This document shows, piece after piece, positions 25,455-33,884 of a stretch of 47,344 bases of DNA. Made by a program: the position numbers and the translations under genes. The DNA comes from Mollicutes bacterium Phil14 (lineage in GTDB: Bacteria; Bacillota_I; Bacilli_A; ML615J-28; CAG-698): contig MSHB01000016.1 of assembly GCA_001940985.1 (NCBI GenBank), positions 1-47,344 on the forward strand. Reading direction: 5' to 3'. The notes beneath the pieces are model-generated. The model was not told where the DNA came from. It ran no database searches and saw only the letters and a program-made list of their open reading frames with translations. The number at the start of each line of letters is the position of its first letter. Within the stretch, counting starts at the first letter, position 1.

Positions 25455-26447
25455 TTATTTTTTATAATACATTTGATTTTTACTAGTAGGTTTATCTGGT
25501 ATTGTTAAAGCAACTGCTCCTTCTTCAATTGCTGGATTCAAATAAACTGTTCTTAAAGTTTCTTTGGATTTAATACCCAATTTATTCATTATTTCATTAG
25601 CTGTCATTGGTTTATTATATTCCATAACATCTAATAGTTTATTTATATTTATTATTTTTTCTGTAATAGGCATTTCACTCATATTAAGTGCTTGATCTAA
25701 TACTTCATCAATCATTTTTAACATAAACTCTATAAATATGGTAGAACTACCTTGCAAATTACAATCAGCAATTGCTTGATAATATTTATCTTGATATTTT
25801 TTTAATTGAGATTCAATAGGAAAATACTGAAATATTTCTTTCCAATTAGATAATAAAATATTGTGCCATAATCTTGCTGTTCTACCATTACCATCTTTGA
25901 ACGGATGAATAAACACAAACTCATAATGAAAAACAGCAGATAAAATTAATGGGTGCAAGTTATTTTTGCATTTTTTCATCCAATAAAATAACTGGTTCAT
26001 TAATTCATTAACTTGTTTTGGTGGCGGGCAAATGTGAATACATTTTTCGCCATCAAATACACCTTCATTTCCTTTTCTATATTCACCAGATTCATCTAGA
26101 ATTAAATATGTCATTACTCCATGAATTTTTTTCAAGTCTTCGATGGAATATGGATTTATATCATTAATCATTTCATATGCCTTATAGGCATTTTTTACTT
26201 CTTGTATTTCTTTCTGCTTTCCAATAACTAATTTTCCATCAATAACATCTTGAACTTGCTTTAGCGATAAAGAGTTTGCTTCAATCGCTAACGATGAATG
26301 AATAGAACGAATTTTATTATTCTTTCTTAATAATGGTTTTTTATTAAAATTAGTATAATTATCTAATTTCCCGATTTTTTCCATAATACGAGAAATATAA
26401 TCTATTATTGTGTTTGTAATTTCAAATGGTGGAACATAATTTTTCAT
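25455..26447 (-). CDS. Fic/DOC-family protein with C-terminal winged helix
   Basis: Fic proteins usually transfer AMP from ATP to target hydroxyls. The 330-residue protein has the complete active-site motif HPFKDGNGRTARLW (His181), the flap region upstream, and an N-terminal inhibitory-helix motif SLAIEAN (Ser52, Glu56), so it belongs to the self-inhibited class with the inhibitory helix before the core. The C-terminal 60 residues look like a winged helix-turn-helix (MTANEIMNKLGIKSKETLRTV), which may bind DNA. The target is unknown. Its promoter carries an 11-bp triple repeat, suggesting tight or self control. There is no antitoxin gene next to it. Confidence 0.92.
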   Translation of the reverse strand: MKNYVPPFEITNTIIDYISRIMEKIGKLDNYTNFNKKPLLRKNNKIRSIHSSLAIEANSLSLKQVQDVIDGKLVIGKQKEIQEVKNAYKAYEMINDINPYSIEDLKKIHGVMTYLILDESGEYRKGNEGVFDGEKCIHICPPPKQVNELMNQLFYWMKKCKNNLHPLILSAVFHYEFVFIHPFKDGNGRTARLWHNILLSNWKEIFQYFPIESQLKKYQDKYYQAIADCNLQGSSTIFIEFMLKMIDEVLDQALNMSEMPITEKIININKLLDVMEYNKPMTANEIMNKLGIKSKETLRTVYLNPAIEEGAVALTIPDKPTSKNQMYYKK

Positions 26448-26471
26448 TAGAACACCTCAATTTCTATAAAT

Positions 26472-26500
26472 ATTATACAACAAAAATAATTTAAAATCAA
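26472..26500 (-). promoter_or_regulatory. Sigma-A promoter of the Fic gene
   Basis: On the minus strand: TTGATT, 17 bases, TATAAT, ending 24 bases before the start codon. The -35 lies five bases from the 11-bp repeats at 26506-26538. Confidence 0.75.
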
Positions 26501-26505
26501 TGCAT

Positions 26506-26538
26506 CTTGCTTAAATCTTACTTAAATCTTGCTTAAAT
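26506..26538. repeat. Three tandem 11-bp repeats upstream of the Fic promoter
   Basis: CTTGCTTAAAT, CTTACTTAAAT, CTTGCTTAAAT run head to tail with one base change. The period is about one helical turn, so the same DNA face is presented three times directly upstream of the -35. This suits a cooperative regulator. Confidence 0.8.
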
Positions 26539-26564
26539 ATCTTTTGTTTTTTCTACCAAAAAAT

Positions 26565-26605
26565 ATACTTAAACACCTCCAATTTATAAAACGGAGGTGT
26601 TTTTA
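26565..26605 (-). terminator. Terminator after the ketopantoate-reductase-like pseudogene
   Basis: The arms AACACCTCC and GGAGGTGTT enclose a 12-base loop and are followed by T-rich sequence in either direction. Confidence 0.7.
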
Positions 26606-26606
26606 A

Positions 26607-27518
26607 CTAATTATTATAGTTTAACATATCAAGTTTTAACTCGTCATATACTTTAGTTTCTAAACCTAATTTTCTTTTAATTTTCAAATTCACTATTTAA
26701 AAGAGTAGCCTCGTCTTTTGCACTCATTGCATGATCTAATATACATAGCTTTCCTATAAAGTTTGAAAACATAAATCTATAAATAAAAGCACCTAATTTC
26801 TTTTTGTTTACGCAATTTTCATATTCACCTTTAGGAAGAATTTCATATCCAAGCTTTTTCAAAACATTATACCTTCAATAATTGCCTCCATAATCAATAA
26901 AGAATACTTCTTGTCTCTTTTAATAAATTACAAATTACCATTTGTTTTATAACTTGCAAATACAAGTGGAAGGACAGCACAAGCATGTGTTTTAAGGTAA
27001 TCATTCATTTTATTTTCTATAATTACTTTTAATTTTGTTTTTACAAATATGGATTTTATAAATTCATCGCTTGTGTTTTTTCCATCTACTCTTCCGATTT
27101 GAATTTTATTCATGCAAATGGAATTTATATATCCATCATACTTCTTACCAACCGCCATGAAAAAGGCGAATAGCACATTTTTATCATTTAAATTCATATA
27201 TTTTTCTACTGTAATGTTATTACCTACAAATACAATTTTTTTGCTTTTATTTTTTTCTATAGTACTAATGATACTATCTAAAGATGAAAATCTCATAACG
27301 ACAAATATTACATCATAAATATCATTTTCATCTAATGTATCTATTACATTAAAATGATCTATTGTTTTTCCTTTGAATTTGTGTTTTATAATACGTCCAT
27401 TATTTTTAGATTTTCATAAGTTTGATTTCTTGCTAAGATAGTTATGTCATTACCTTTTTTTATAGAATGCGCTAGATTTGATCCTAGTACACCAGCACCA
27501 ATTATTAATACTTTCATA
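26607..27518 (-). pseudogene. Ketopantoate reductase (PanE/ApbA)-like pseudogene
   Basis: Starting at 27518 the minus strand encodes MKVLIIGAGVLGSNLAHSIK, the NAD(P)-binding Rossmann start of the PanE/ApbA family. The frame is lost near 27410 in an A-run (one base short). It resumes as KFKGKTIDHFNVIDTLDEND and a long middle part to 26928. There a TAA interrupts, then a frameshift near 26862 leads to KKLGYEILPKGEYEN, and a last shift near 26685 leads to KRKLGLETKVYDELKLD and a stop at 26607-26609. At least four lesions show a dead gene. The original substrate (ketopantoate or another 2-oxo acid) is uncertain. Confidence 0.85.
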
Positions 27519-27574
27519 TTTGCCAGTCCTTTTCAATTTACTCTTATATTAGTTGTCTGATTTTTATTTTTAAT

Positions 27575-27620
27575 AGAAAAAAAGATTGAAATTTTACAAG
27601 AAGCATCAATTTCAATCTTT
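27575..27620 (-). terminator. Terminator of ppdK
   Basis: Stem GATTGAAATT / AATTTCAATC with a 14-base loop, followed by T-rich sequence on the minus strand, about 45 bases beyond the ppdK stop. Confidence 0.85.
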
Positions 27621-27661
27621 TAAATTCACTTAAATTTTTACTAACAATTATAGAAGTCTAA

Positions 27662-30295
27662 TTATTTTTTACTTTTAATTACTGCTTGGGCAGCTGCCAA
27701 ACGAGCAATTGGAACTCTATAAGGTGAGCAAGAAACATAATCTAATCCTACAGAATTAAAGAATTCAATTGATGAAGGTTCTCCACCATGTTCTCCACAA
27801 ACACCAAGTTTTAAGTTTGATTTTGTCTCTCTACCTAAAGTAGCAGCCATTTTAATTAATTTACCAACACCTTTTTGATCTACTTTTGCAAATGGATCAA
27901 ATTCATAAATACGCTTATTGTAGTATTCACCCAAGAAGCTTCCAGCATCATCACGGCTGAATCCAAATGTCATTTGTGTTAAGTCATTAGTACCAAAACT
28001 GAAGAAATCAGCTTCCTTAGCAATTTCATCTGCTAAAACTGCTGCTCTTGGAATTTCAATCATAGTTCCTACTTTGTAATCAACACTCATATTGTTTTCT
28101 TTCAAAATTGCATCTGCAGTTTCGCAAACAATATTCTTTACGTATTTAAGTTCAGCAACTTCACCAACAAGTGGAATCATAATTTCTGGAACTGGTGTAT
28201 ATTCAGGATTACGTTTTTTAACATTAATATATGCTTCGATAACAGCTCTTGTTTGCATTTTTGCAAGTTCAGGATAAGAAACAGCTAAACGACAGCCACG
28301 ATGACCCATCATTGGATTGAATTCATGTAAACTTCTTACTTTGTTAGTTAATGCTTCTGCAGTAATTCCTAATTCTTTAGCAATACTTTCGATATCTTCT
28401 TCACTAGTTGGTAAGAATTCATGTAGAGGTGGATCCAAATAACGAATTGTAACCGGGAAGTTACCCATAGCCTCAAACAATTCTTCAAAATCGCCTCTTT
28501 GCATTGGCAATAATTTTTCTAATGCTTTTTCTCTTTGTTCAGTTGTATCACTTACTATCATTTCACGCATTGCTTGAATTCTATCTGGATCAAAGAACAT
28601 ATGTTCAGTACGACATAAACCAATACCTTCTGCTCCAAATGCTCTAGCTTGTTTAGCATCTCTTGGAGTATCAGCATTTGTTCTTACTTTTAGACGACGA
28701 ACTTCATCAGCCCAATTCATGAATTTTTCAAAATTACCAGAAATGGTTGCTGGAACAGTTTTAACTTTTCCACCATAAATGTTACCTGTTGTTCCATCTA
28801 ATGCGATATAATCTTCTCTAGTAAATTTCTTATCGCCTATTAAAATATAACCTTCGTCTTCTTTAACTACTAAAGTTTTGCATCCAGAAACACAGCATTT
28901 ACCCATACCACGAGCAACTACTGCTGCATGAGATGTCATACCACCACGAGCTGTTAAGATACCTTCAGAAACATCCATTCCTTCGATATCTTCAGGAGAA
29001 GTTTCAAGACGAACTAAGACAACTTTTTCACCTTTTTGTGTTCTCTCTATGGCTTCTTTTACGTTAAATACTATTTTGCCGCAAGCAGCACCAGGAGAAG
29101 CAGGTAGGCCTTCACCAACTATAGCTACTTCTTTCAAATTATTTGTATCAAATTGTGGGTGTAATAAATTATCTAATTGTTGAGGTTGTACCAACATTAA
29201 TGCTTGCTCTTTAGTAATCATACCGCTTTCATACATTTCAACAGCAATTCTTAAAGCAGCTTGAGCAGTTCTTTTACCACTTCTAGTTTGTAACAAATAT
29301 AATTTAGAATCTTCAATTGTATATTCGATATCTTGCATATCTTTAAAATGTTGTTCTAATTTTTGTGATAGTTCAACAAATTGTTTATAGACAGAAGGCA
29401 TTACTTCTTGTAATGTTTCAATTTGTGAAGGTGTTCTAACACCAGCAACTACGTCTTCACCTTGAGCATTAATTAAATATTCACCATAAAGTTTATTTTC
29501 ACCTGTTGCAGGATTTCTAGTAAATGCTACACCTGTTCCAGATGTTTCACCCATATTTCCATAAACCATTGATTGAACATTAACAGCAGTTCCCCAACTT
29601 GCTGGAATACCATTCATCTTTCTGTAATAATTAGCACGAGGATTTTCCCATGATCTAAATACAGCAGTTATTGCTCCAAATAATTGTTCTTTTGGTTCAG
29701 TAGGGAATTCAGCCTTCATTTCTTGTTTATAGAAGTTTTTAAATTTAATAATCATTTCTTTAAAATCATCGGCTGTAAATTCAATATCTAATTTGATGTT
29801 TCTCTTTTCTTTCATTTCATCAATGATTTCTTCAAAACGTTTTTTACTTAGTCCCATAACTACATCTGAGTACATTTGAATGAAACGTCTATAAGAATCA
29901 TATGCAAATCTAGGATTACCAGTTTTTGAAGCTAATCCTGCTACTACTTCTTCATTTAAACCTAAATTCAAAATAGTATCCATCATACCAGGCATTGAAA
30001 CTCTAGCACCACTACGTACAGAAACTAGTAATGGATTGTTTGGATTACCAAATTCTTTACCTGTGATTTCTTCTAATTTTTTCATTGCCTTTTTAACTTC
30101 TTCGATAATATCAGAAGACAATTTTTCACCGTTTTGATAATAATAGGTACAAGCCTCTGTAGTTACAGTAAAACCTTGAGGGATCGGCAACCCAAGTTTA
30201 GTCATTTGGCCTAAGTTAGCACCCTTACCACCGCATAAATTTTTCATTGTCTCATCTGTTTCAGTAAACATATAGACATACTTTTTTGTGCTCAT
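27662..30295 (-). CDS. ppdK: Pyruvate, phosphate dikinase
   Basis: PPDK interconverts PEP, AMP and PPi with pyruvate, ATP and Pi, and in anaerobes often replaces or supplements pyruvate kinase. The 877-residue length is standard. I see the N-terminal nucleotide-grasp start (LCGGKGANLGQMTKLGLPIP), the central phospho-histidine motif GGMTSHAAVVARGMGK (His near 455), and the C-terminal PEP-binding barrel with GFSRDDAGSFLGEYY and KLGVCGEHGGEPSS. It is monocistronic with its own promoter and a perfect palindrome beside the -35. AGGAGG precedes the start. Confidence 0.98.
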   Translation of the reverse strand: MSTKKYVYMFTETDETMKNLCGGKGANLGQMTKLGLPIPQGFTVTTEACTYYYQNGEKLSSDIIEEVKKAMKKLEEITGKEFGNPNNPLLVSVRSGARVSMPGMMDTILNLGLNEEVVAGLASKTGNPRFAYDSYRRFIQMYSDVVMGLSKKRFEEIIDEMKEKRNIKLDIEFTADDFKEMIIKFKNFYKQEMKAEFPTEPKEQLFGAITAVFRSWENPRANYYRKMNGIPASWGTAVNVQSMVYGNMGETSGTGVAFTRNPATGENKLYGEYLINAQGEDVVAGVRTPSQIETLQEVMPSVYKQFVELSQKLEQHFKDMQDIEYTIEDSKLYLLQTRSGKRTAQAALRIAVEMYESGMITKEQALMLVQPQQLDNLLHPQFDTNNLKEVAIVGEGLPASPGAACGKIVFNVKEAIERTQKGEKVVLVRLETSPEDIEGMDVSEGILTARGGMTSHAAVVARGMGKCCVSGCKTLVVKEDEGYILIGDKKFTREDYIALDGTTGNIYGGKVKTVPATISGNFEKFMNWADEVRRLKVRTNADTPRDAKQARAFGAEGIGLCRTEHMFFDPDRIQAMREMIVSDTTEQREKALEKLLPMQRGDFEELFEAMGNFPVTIRYLDPPLHEFLPTSEEDIESIAKELGITAEALTNKVRSLHEFNPMMGHRGCRLAVSYPELAKMQTRAVIEAYINVKKRNPEYTPVPEIMIPLVGEVAELKYVKNIVCETADAILKENNMSVDYKVGTMIEIPRAAVLADEIAKEADFFSFGTNDLTQMTFGFSRDDAGSFLGEYYNKRIYEFDPFAKVDQKGVGKLIKMAATLGRETKSNLKLGVCGEHGGEPSSIEFFNSVGLDYVSCSPYRVPIARLAAAQAVIKSKK

Positions 30296-30322
30296 ATTTT
30301 CCTCCTATTTTTTTGTGCAGTA

Positions 30323-30351
30323 ATTATACCATATTTTTACATTTTTATCAA
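30323..30351 (-). promoter_or_regulatory. Sigma-A promoter of ppdK
   Basis: On the minus strand: TTGATA, 17 bases, TATAAT, about 27 bases upstream of the ppdK start. Confidence 0.85.
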
Positions 30352-30355
30352 GATG

Positions 30356-30371
30356 TTTCCGTTTACGGAAA
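30356..30371. promoter_or_regulatory. Perfect palindromic operator candidate at ppdK
   Basis: TTTCCGTTTACGGAAA is a perfect six-base inverted repeat with a four-base centre, four bases from the -35 of ppdK. No T-run follows on the ppdK strand, so it is not a good terminator for the gene before it. I do not recognise the regulator. Confidence 0.55.
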
Positions 30372-30409
30372 AAATCAATTACATTTTATTATTCCCAGAT
30401 AGCTTTTTT

Positions 30410-31225
30410 TTACTCATCTTCATTATAAAAATCTAAAAAACTATACTTTTTGTCTTTATGAGTCCACCCCATAACACAGTTCAAATTAACATTTTCAGCA
30501 CTGCCATAAATACATTTATCCAAATCTTTAAAATCTTTTTTAAGTTCTGCAATTAATTTTTTAATTTCTTTTCTTTTTGATGGCAACTCGCCACTAGCAA
30601 TTGGGCATCCACAATTCATAGCCTCTATTTCACAATATTGAATATAATTTTTAATTTCATTCTCTTTAATATAAACCATTGGTCTTATAAGTTCCATTCC
30701 AGGATGATTGGTAGATTTTAATTTGGGTACCATAGTTTTAAAAGTTCCAGCATAAAACAAATTCAATAATGTAGTTTCAATAACATCATTAAAATGATGA
30801 CCCAAGGCTATTTTATTACAACCTTCTTCTTTAGCAAAATCATATAAGAATCCTCTTCTCATCTTAGCACATAAATAACAAGGTTGTCCTTCACCTAAAA
30901 GTTGAGAAACTTTAAATACATTTGATTCTTTAATTTTTATAGGGATATTCATTTTTTCAGCATTTTCTATTAATCTATCCAAATTTTCTTTATTAAAACC
31001 AGGATTCATAACTAAAAACTTAACTTCGAAATTGATTTTACCATGTTTTTTTAATTCTTGAAACAACTTTGCTAAAACAAAACTATCTTTTCCTCCTGAC
31101 ATACAAACCGCAATTTTATCATTTTCTTGTATTAAATCATAATCATTTATTGCTTTGCAAAAAGGACTAAAAATTTTTGTTCGATATCTTTTTATTAATG
31201 CTCTTTCCATTTCTACGTTATTCAT
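30410..31225 (-). CDS. TtcA-like tRNA 2-thiolation enzyme (PP-loop ATPase)
   Basis: The 271-residue protein has the PP-loop CMSGGKDSFVLA (about 41-52), which adenylates a tRNA base, the cysteine pair CYLC (about 116-119) with MRRGFLYDFA, GHHFNDVIETTLLNLFYAG, and a further cysteine pair near NCGCPIAS. This pattern is that of the TtcA/TtuA group, where cysteines hold an iron-sulfur cluster and sulfur is put onto cytidine 32 or another base. Which base is modified cannot be decided from sequence. It follows the unknown membrane protein gene (starting at 32227) by 42 bases, separated by a weak hairpin at 31251-31268. Confidence 0.85.
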   Translation of the reverse strand: MNNVEMERALIKRYRTKIFSPFCKAINDYDLIQENDKIAVCMSGGKDSFVLAKLFQELKKHGKINFEVKFLVMNPGFNKENLDRLIENAEKMNIPIKIKESNVFKVSQLLGEGQPCYLCAKMRRGFLYDFAKEEGCNKIALGHHFNDVIETTLLNLFYAGTFKTMVPKLKSTNHPGMELIRPMVYIKENEIKNYIQYCEIEAMNCGCPIASGELPSKRKEIKKLIAELKKDFKDLDKCIYGSAENVNLNCVMGWTHKDKKYSFLDFYNEDE

Positions 31226-31267
31226 AAAATACCTCTCTTAAGAAAAAGAAGATTGCTAATAAGCAAT

Positions 31268-32227
31268 CTATTTTCTTTTCTTCTTTGTTTTTTTACTGTT
31301 TTCTTCACTAACATAAACCAAATAGAATGTTCCAGTAATGACTCCTGTTAATAAGAAAGCAATTAGTGCTTCCCACCACAAATAGTGTTTTACTAACCAT
31401 TTGTAGTACCCAGCGTTTTTATAAGTTGCATCTACACTTGATTCTCTATATCCAACTTTTAATTGTTTTTCATCCATTTCTTCGCCTTTATGGTTGAAAT
31501 CAGCAATATATTCTTCAGCAATTGGTTTATCTGCTTCAATAGAAGTAGTTGTTTTATCAGCATTTGTAACACTAATACTAGCTTTAATTGTTATATTAGC
31601 ATCATCAGAGAAAGTTGATAAAGTATTTGTTGTTTCATATTCTCTGAAAACATTTGATTGAACATAGTTTCTTGTTTTAGTTGTTTCGTTTGCATATTCA
31701 GGAACTGAATCATAATCAGGAATAACTACATTACTTCTGTTTCTCAATTCGATAGTGAACTCTTCTTTTCCGTTGGTTGGAGTGAAAGTCACTGTAAATG
31801 TAGGCATTTCTGCTTTTTCAATTATTTCCATATCATCTAATTTAAAATAACTCTTAACTAGATCATAGTTAACATTATATACAAAAACTTCAAATAATGT
31901 CTTTAATTTTTCTTCAACATTAGCTGTTGGTTTATAAATACATAGGTTTCTATATACAGCTACTGTAAGGATTCTCTTTCCTTCTTCATTGTTAATATCT
32001 TTTTTAAGTATAGGTTCTTCTTCGTAATAATAGTTTTCCATTTTACGATAGTTTTTTATTCTTCCTTCGCAATCAACAATTCCTCTGTTCATATCGCTAA
32101 GGAATTCAGATAACACTGTTGTATTTGCAGAAGGTACATATCGATAATTTACCCCATATAAACTAATTGCTACAGCAGCAATCAAAGGAATTAAAATTGA
32201 TATTATTAAAATGATAATTTTTTTCAT
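31268..32227 (-). CDS. Unknown protein with two terminal membrane helices
   Basis: The 319-residue protein has an N-terminal hydrophobic helix (about 3-23), a large outside domain (about 25-285) with beta-rich, Thr/Asn/Glu-rich segments, a second helix (about 290-310) and a very basic tail KKTKKKRK. This anchors both ends with the middle outside the cell. I recognise no family. A promoter (TTGAAA-17-TATTAT at 32257-32285) and GGAGA before the start support it. The build (single exported beta-rich domain, basic cytoplasmic end) resembles that of the unknown protein at 41032-42024, but I cannot show homology. Confidence 0.8.
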   Translation of the reverse strand: MKKIIILIISILIPLIAAVAISLYGVNYRYVPSANTTVLSEFLSDMNRGIVDCEGRIKNYRKMENYYYEEEPILKKDINNEEGKRILTVAVYRNLCIYKPTANVEEKLKTLFEVFVYNVNYDLVKSYFKLDDMEIIEKAEMPTFTVTFTPTNGKEEFTIELRNRSNVVIPDYDSVPEYANETTKTRNYVQSNVFREYETTNTLSTFSDDANITIKASISVTNADKTTTSIEADKPIAEEYIADFNHKGEEMDEKQLKVGYRESSVDATYKNAGYYKWLVKHYLWWEALIAFLLTGVITGTFYLVYVSEENSKKTKKKRK

Positions 32228-32256
32228 AAATGTCTCCTTTTTTTGACGTCTTTACT

Positions 32257-32285
32257 ATAATAACATAAAATATACAAAATTTCAA
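32257..32285 (-). promoter_or_regulatory. Promoter of the two-helix unknown membrane protein gene
   Basis: On the minus strand: TTGAAA, 17 bases, TATTAT, 30 bases before the start of the gene that begins at 32227. Confidence 0.6.
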
Positions 32286-32288
32286 GTT

Positions 32289-32855
32289 TTATTCTATATT
32301 GCTATCCTTATTCAACTCTAAAGAAAAACTCGTTATTACAAAATAAACAAGTAAAATAGTTAGTATTACATCTTTAATCAAAGCAATTTTGCTTTGTAAA
32401 CTAAGTCCTACTGGGAACATATAGTAAAAACTTCCTACTAGCAATAAAACCATCATTATATTAATTAAAGATATATACTTCTTGTCTTTTTCATTTAGCC
32501 AATTAATAATGTTAATTATTAATAAAACTTTTATAATATTAGAAAATGTCTTAAGTGCTAAGGAAATTATTATTCCACTTATGTTAGCTATTACGTCATT
32601 ATTAATAAATATTCTAATATAGTTAATATATTCAAATATACTTACTAATAATTCAAATCCGCAAAATGCTAAACATATATACATAGCATATTTTTTGTTT
32701 TTAATGAATAATAATACAAAAAACGGAATATAAATAGCTAAGTATTGAATAAGTCCTAGAATTTTTCCAGTATCACTTAAGAATAATATATGTGTCATGT
32801 TAATAGCAAAGCATGCTATACATAGTATTAACAAAATAATTTGATTTTTTTTCAT
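32289..32855 (-). CDS. Unknown integral membrane protein
   Basis: The 188-residue protein is almost entirely hydrophobic, with about five or six predicted helices separated by short loops (FIKNKKYAMYICLAFCG, NWLNEKDKKYISLINIMM). No conserved catalytic or transport motif is recognised. The start follows a GGAAAAAAG ribosome binding site, and a promoter is predicted at 32892-32920. Confidence 0.75.
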   Translation of the reverse strand: MKKNQIILLILCIACFAINMTHILFLSDTGKILGLIQYLAIYIPFFVLLFIKNKKYAMYICLAFCGFELLVSIFEYINYIRIFINNDVIANISGIIISLALKTFSNIIKVLLIINIINWLNEKDKKYISLINIMMVLLLVGSFYYMFPVGLSLQSKIALIKDVILTILLVYFVITSFSLELNKDSNIE

Positions 32856-32891
32856 AACTTTTTTCCTTTTTTTTGCTTTTTATGTATTAAT

Positions 32892-32920
32892 ATATTATCA
32901 CATTTATTTTATTTTTTCAA
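32892..32920 (-). promoter_or_regulatory. Promoter of the polytopic unknown membrane protein gene
   Basis: On the minus strand: TTGAAA, 17 bases, TAATAT. It is 37 bases upstream of the start at 32855. Confidence 0.5.
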
Positions 32921-32959
32921 CAACCTTTTTTTATTAAATAAAAATTTTTTTGAAAAGTC

Positions 32960-32988
32960 TTGAATATTTTTGAATTATATTGTATAAT
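32960..32988 (+). promoter_or_regulatory. Sigma-A promoter of the NfeD-SPFH operon
   Basis: TTGAAT, 17 bases, TATAAT. An open frame that begins at 32980 would start within this -10, which is why the first gene is placed at 33019. Confidence 0.85.
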
Positions 32989-33018
32989 GGTGGTAGAGAA
33001 ACTGAAAGGAGGCTTTTC

Positions 33019-33396
33019 ATGGAAATTCAATGGTTCACAAAAAGCTTATATGGTGTAGTTACTATCTACGAAACAAACATTACTTTAAACACCATTGCGG
33101 CTGAACATTTTGTTAACGCTTATTCAACTTTAATCGGCTTTGATAAAAAAGATACTACTCTGTTGATAAAGGCTTTAAATAAAGAAGAGGCGATTTGTGG
33201 AAAATATTCAGAAAATGATTTACATCCAATTTCTATCAAACCTAGTTATGGAAGAATAAATGGAAAAATGATCATTAAAAATATTTGTGAGTGTTTCCCT
33301 TTGGATTTTGAAAAACAAAACTTTTATAAATTCAAATGTGAATGGGATGCCGCTAACAAATACCTAAAAATTTATTTAAAGGAGGCGATTTCATGA
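33019..33396 (+). CDS. Unknown small protein, first gene of the NfeD-SPFH unit
   Basis: The 125-residue product has no signal peptide or membrane helix and appears soluble with mixed helix and strand (MEIQWFTKSLYGVVTIYE at the start, FYKFKCEWDAANKYLKIYL at the end). I recognise no family. AAAGGAGG lies six bases before this ATG. Its TGA overlaps the ATG of the NfeD gene by four bases (ATGA), so the two should be translationally coupled, and a functional link with the membrane-microdomain proteins downstream is likely. Confidence 0.8.
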   Translation: MEIQWFTKSLYGVVTIYETNITLNTIAAEHFVNAYSTLIGFDKKDTTLLIKALNKEEAICGKYSENDLHPISIKPSYGRINGKMIIKNICECFPLDFEKQNFYKFKCEWDAANKYLKIYLKEAIS

Positions 33397-33854
33397 TTTT
33401 CTATATTATGATTGCCGTTTGGGCTATTATATTTATTGTCACATTGATAATTGAATTAGAAACTGCCGATTTAACAACAATTTGGTTCTGTGTATCTTCT
33501 TTAGTTACTTTAATTTGTACACTTTGCGGTGTTAAAGAAACTTATCAATTAATCATTTTTGTAGCGTTATCTGCAATTTTGATTTTAGCAACTCGTCCAT
33601 TAACAAAGAAAATGATGAACAAAGAAATCATTCACACTAATGCTGATAGACTTGTTGGTATGATTGCCATAGTTACTAAAAAAATAGCTAACAATGAAAT
33701 CGGGGAAGTAAAAGTAGAAAATGCTTCATGGAGAGCAATCAGCATTGATGGAGTTGACATTGAAGTTGGTGAAAAAGTTATTATTAATTCATTAAGTGGA
33801 AATAAAGTTGTTGTTTCTAGTGTTAATAATACTAATGATGTAGAAGTTTTATAA
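33393..33854 (+). CDS. NfeD-family membrane protein
   Basis: The 153-residue protein has three or four hydrophobic segments in the first 70 residues, then a soluble OB-fold C-terminal domain (about 85-150: ADRLVGMIAIVTKKI, EIGEVKVENASWRAISIDG, IEVGEKVIINSLSGNKVVV), the classic short NfeD (NfeD1b) layout. These proteins pair with SPFH proteins, and the SPFH gene follows 30 bases later. AAAGGAGGCG precedes the start. There is no protease domain. Confidence 0.92.
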   Translation: MIFYIMIAVWAIIFIVTLIIELETADLTTIWFCVSSLVTLICTLCGVKETYQLIIFVALSAILILATRPLTKKMMNKEIIHTNADRLVGMIAIVTKKIANNEIGEVKVENASWRAISIDGVDIEVGEKVIINSLSGNKVVVSSVNNTNDVEVL

Positions 33855-33884
33855 AAATATTTAAGATTATTAGGAGGTTTATTT

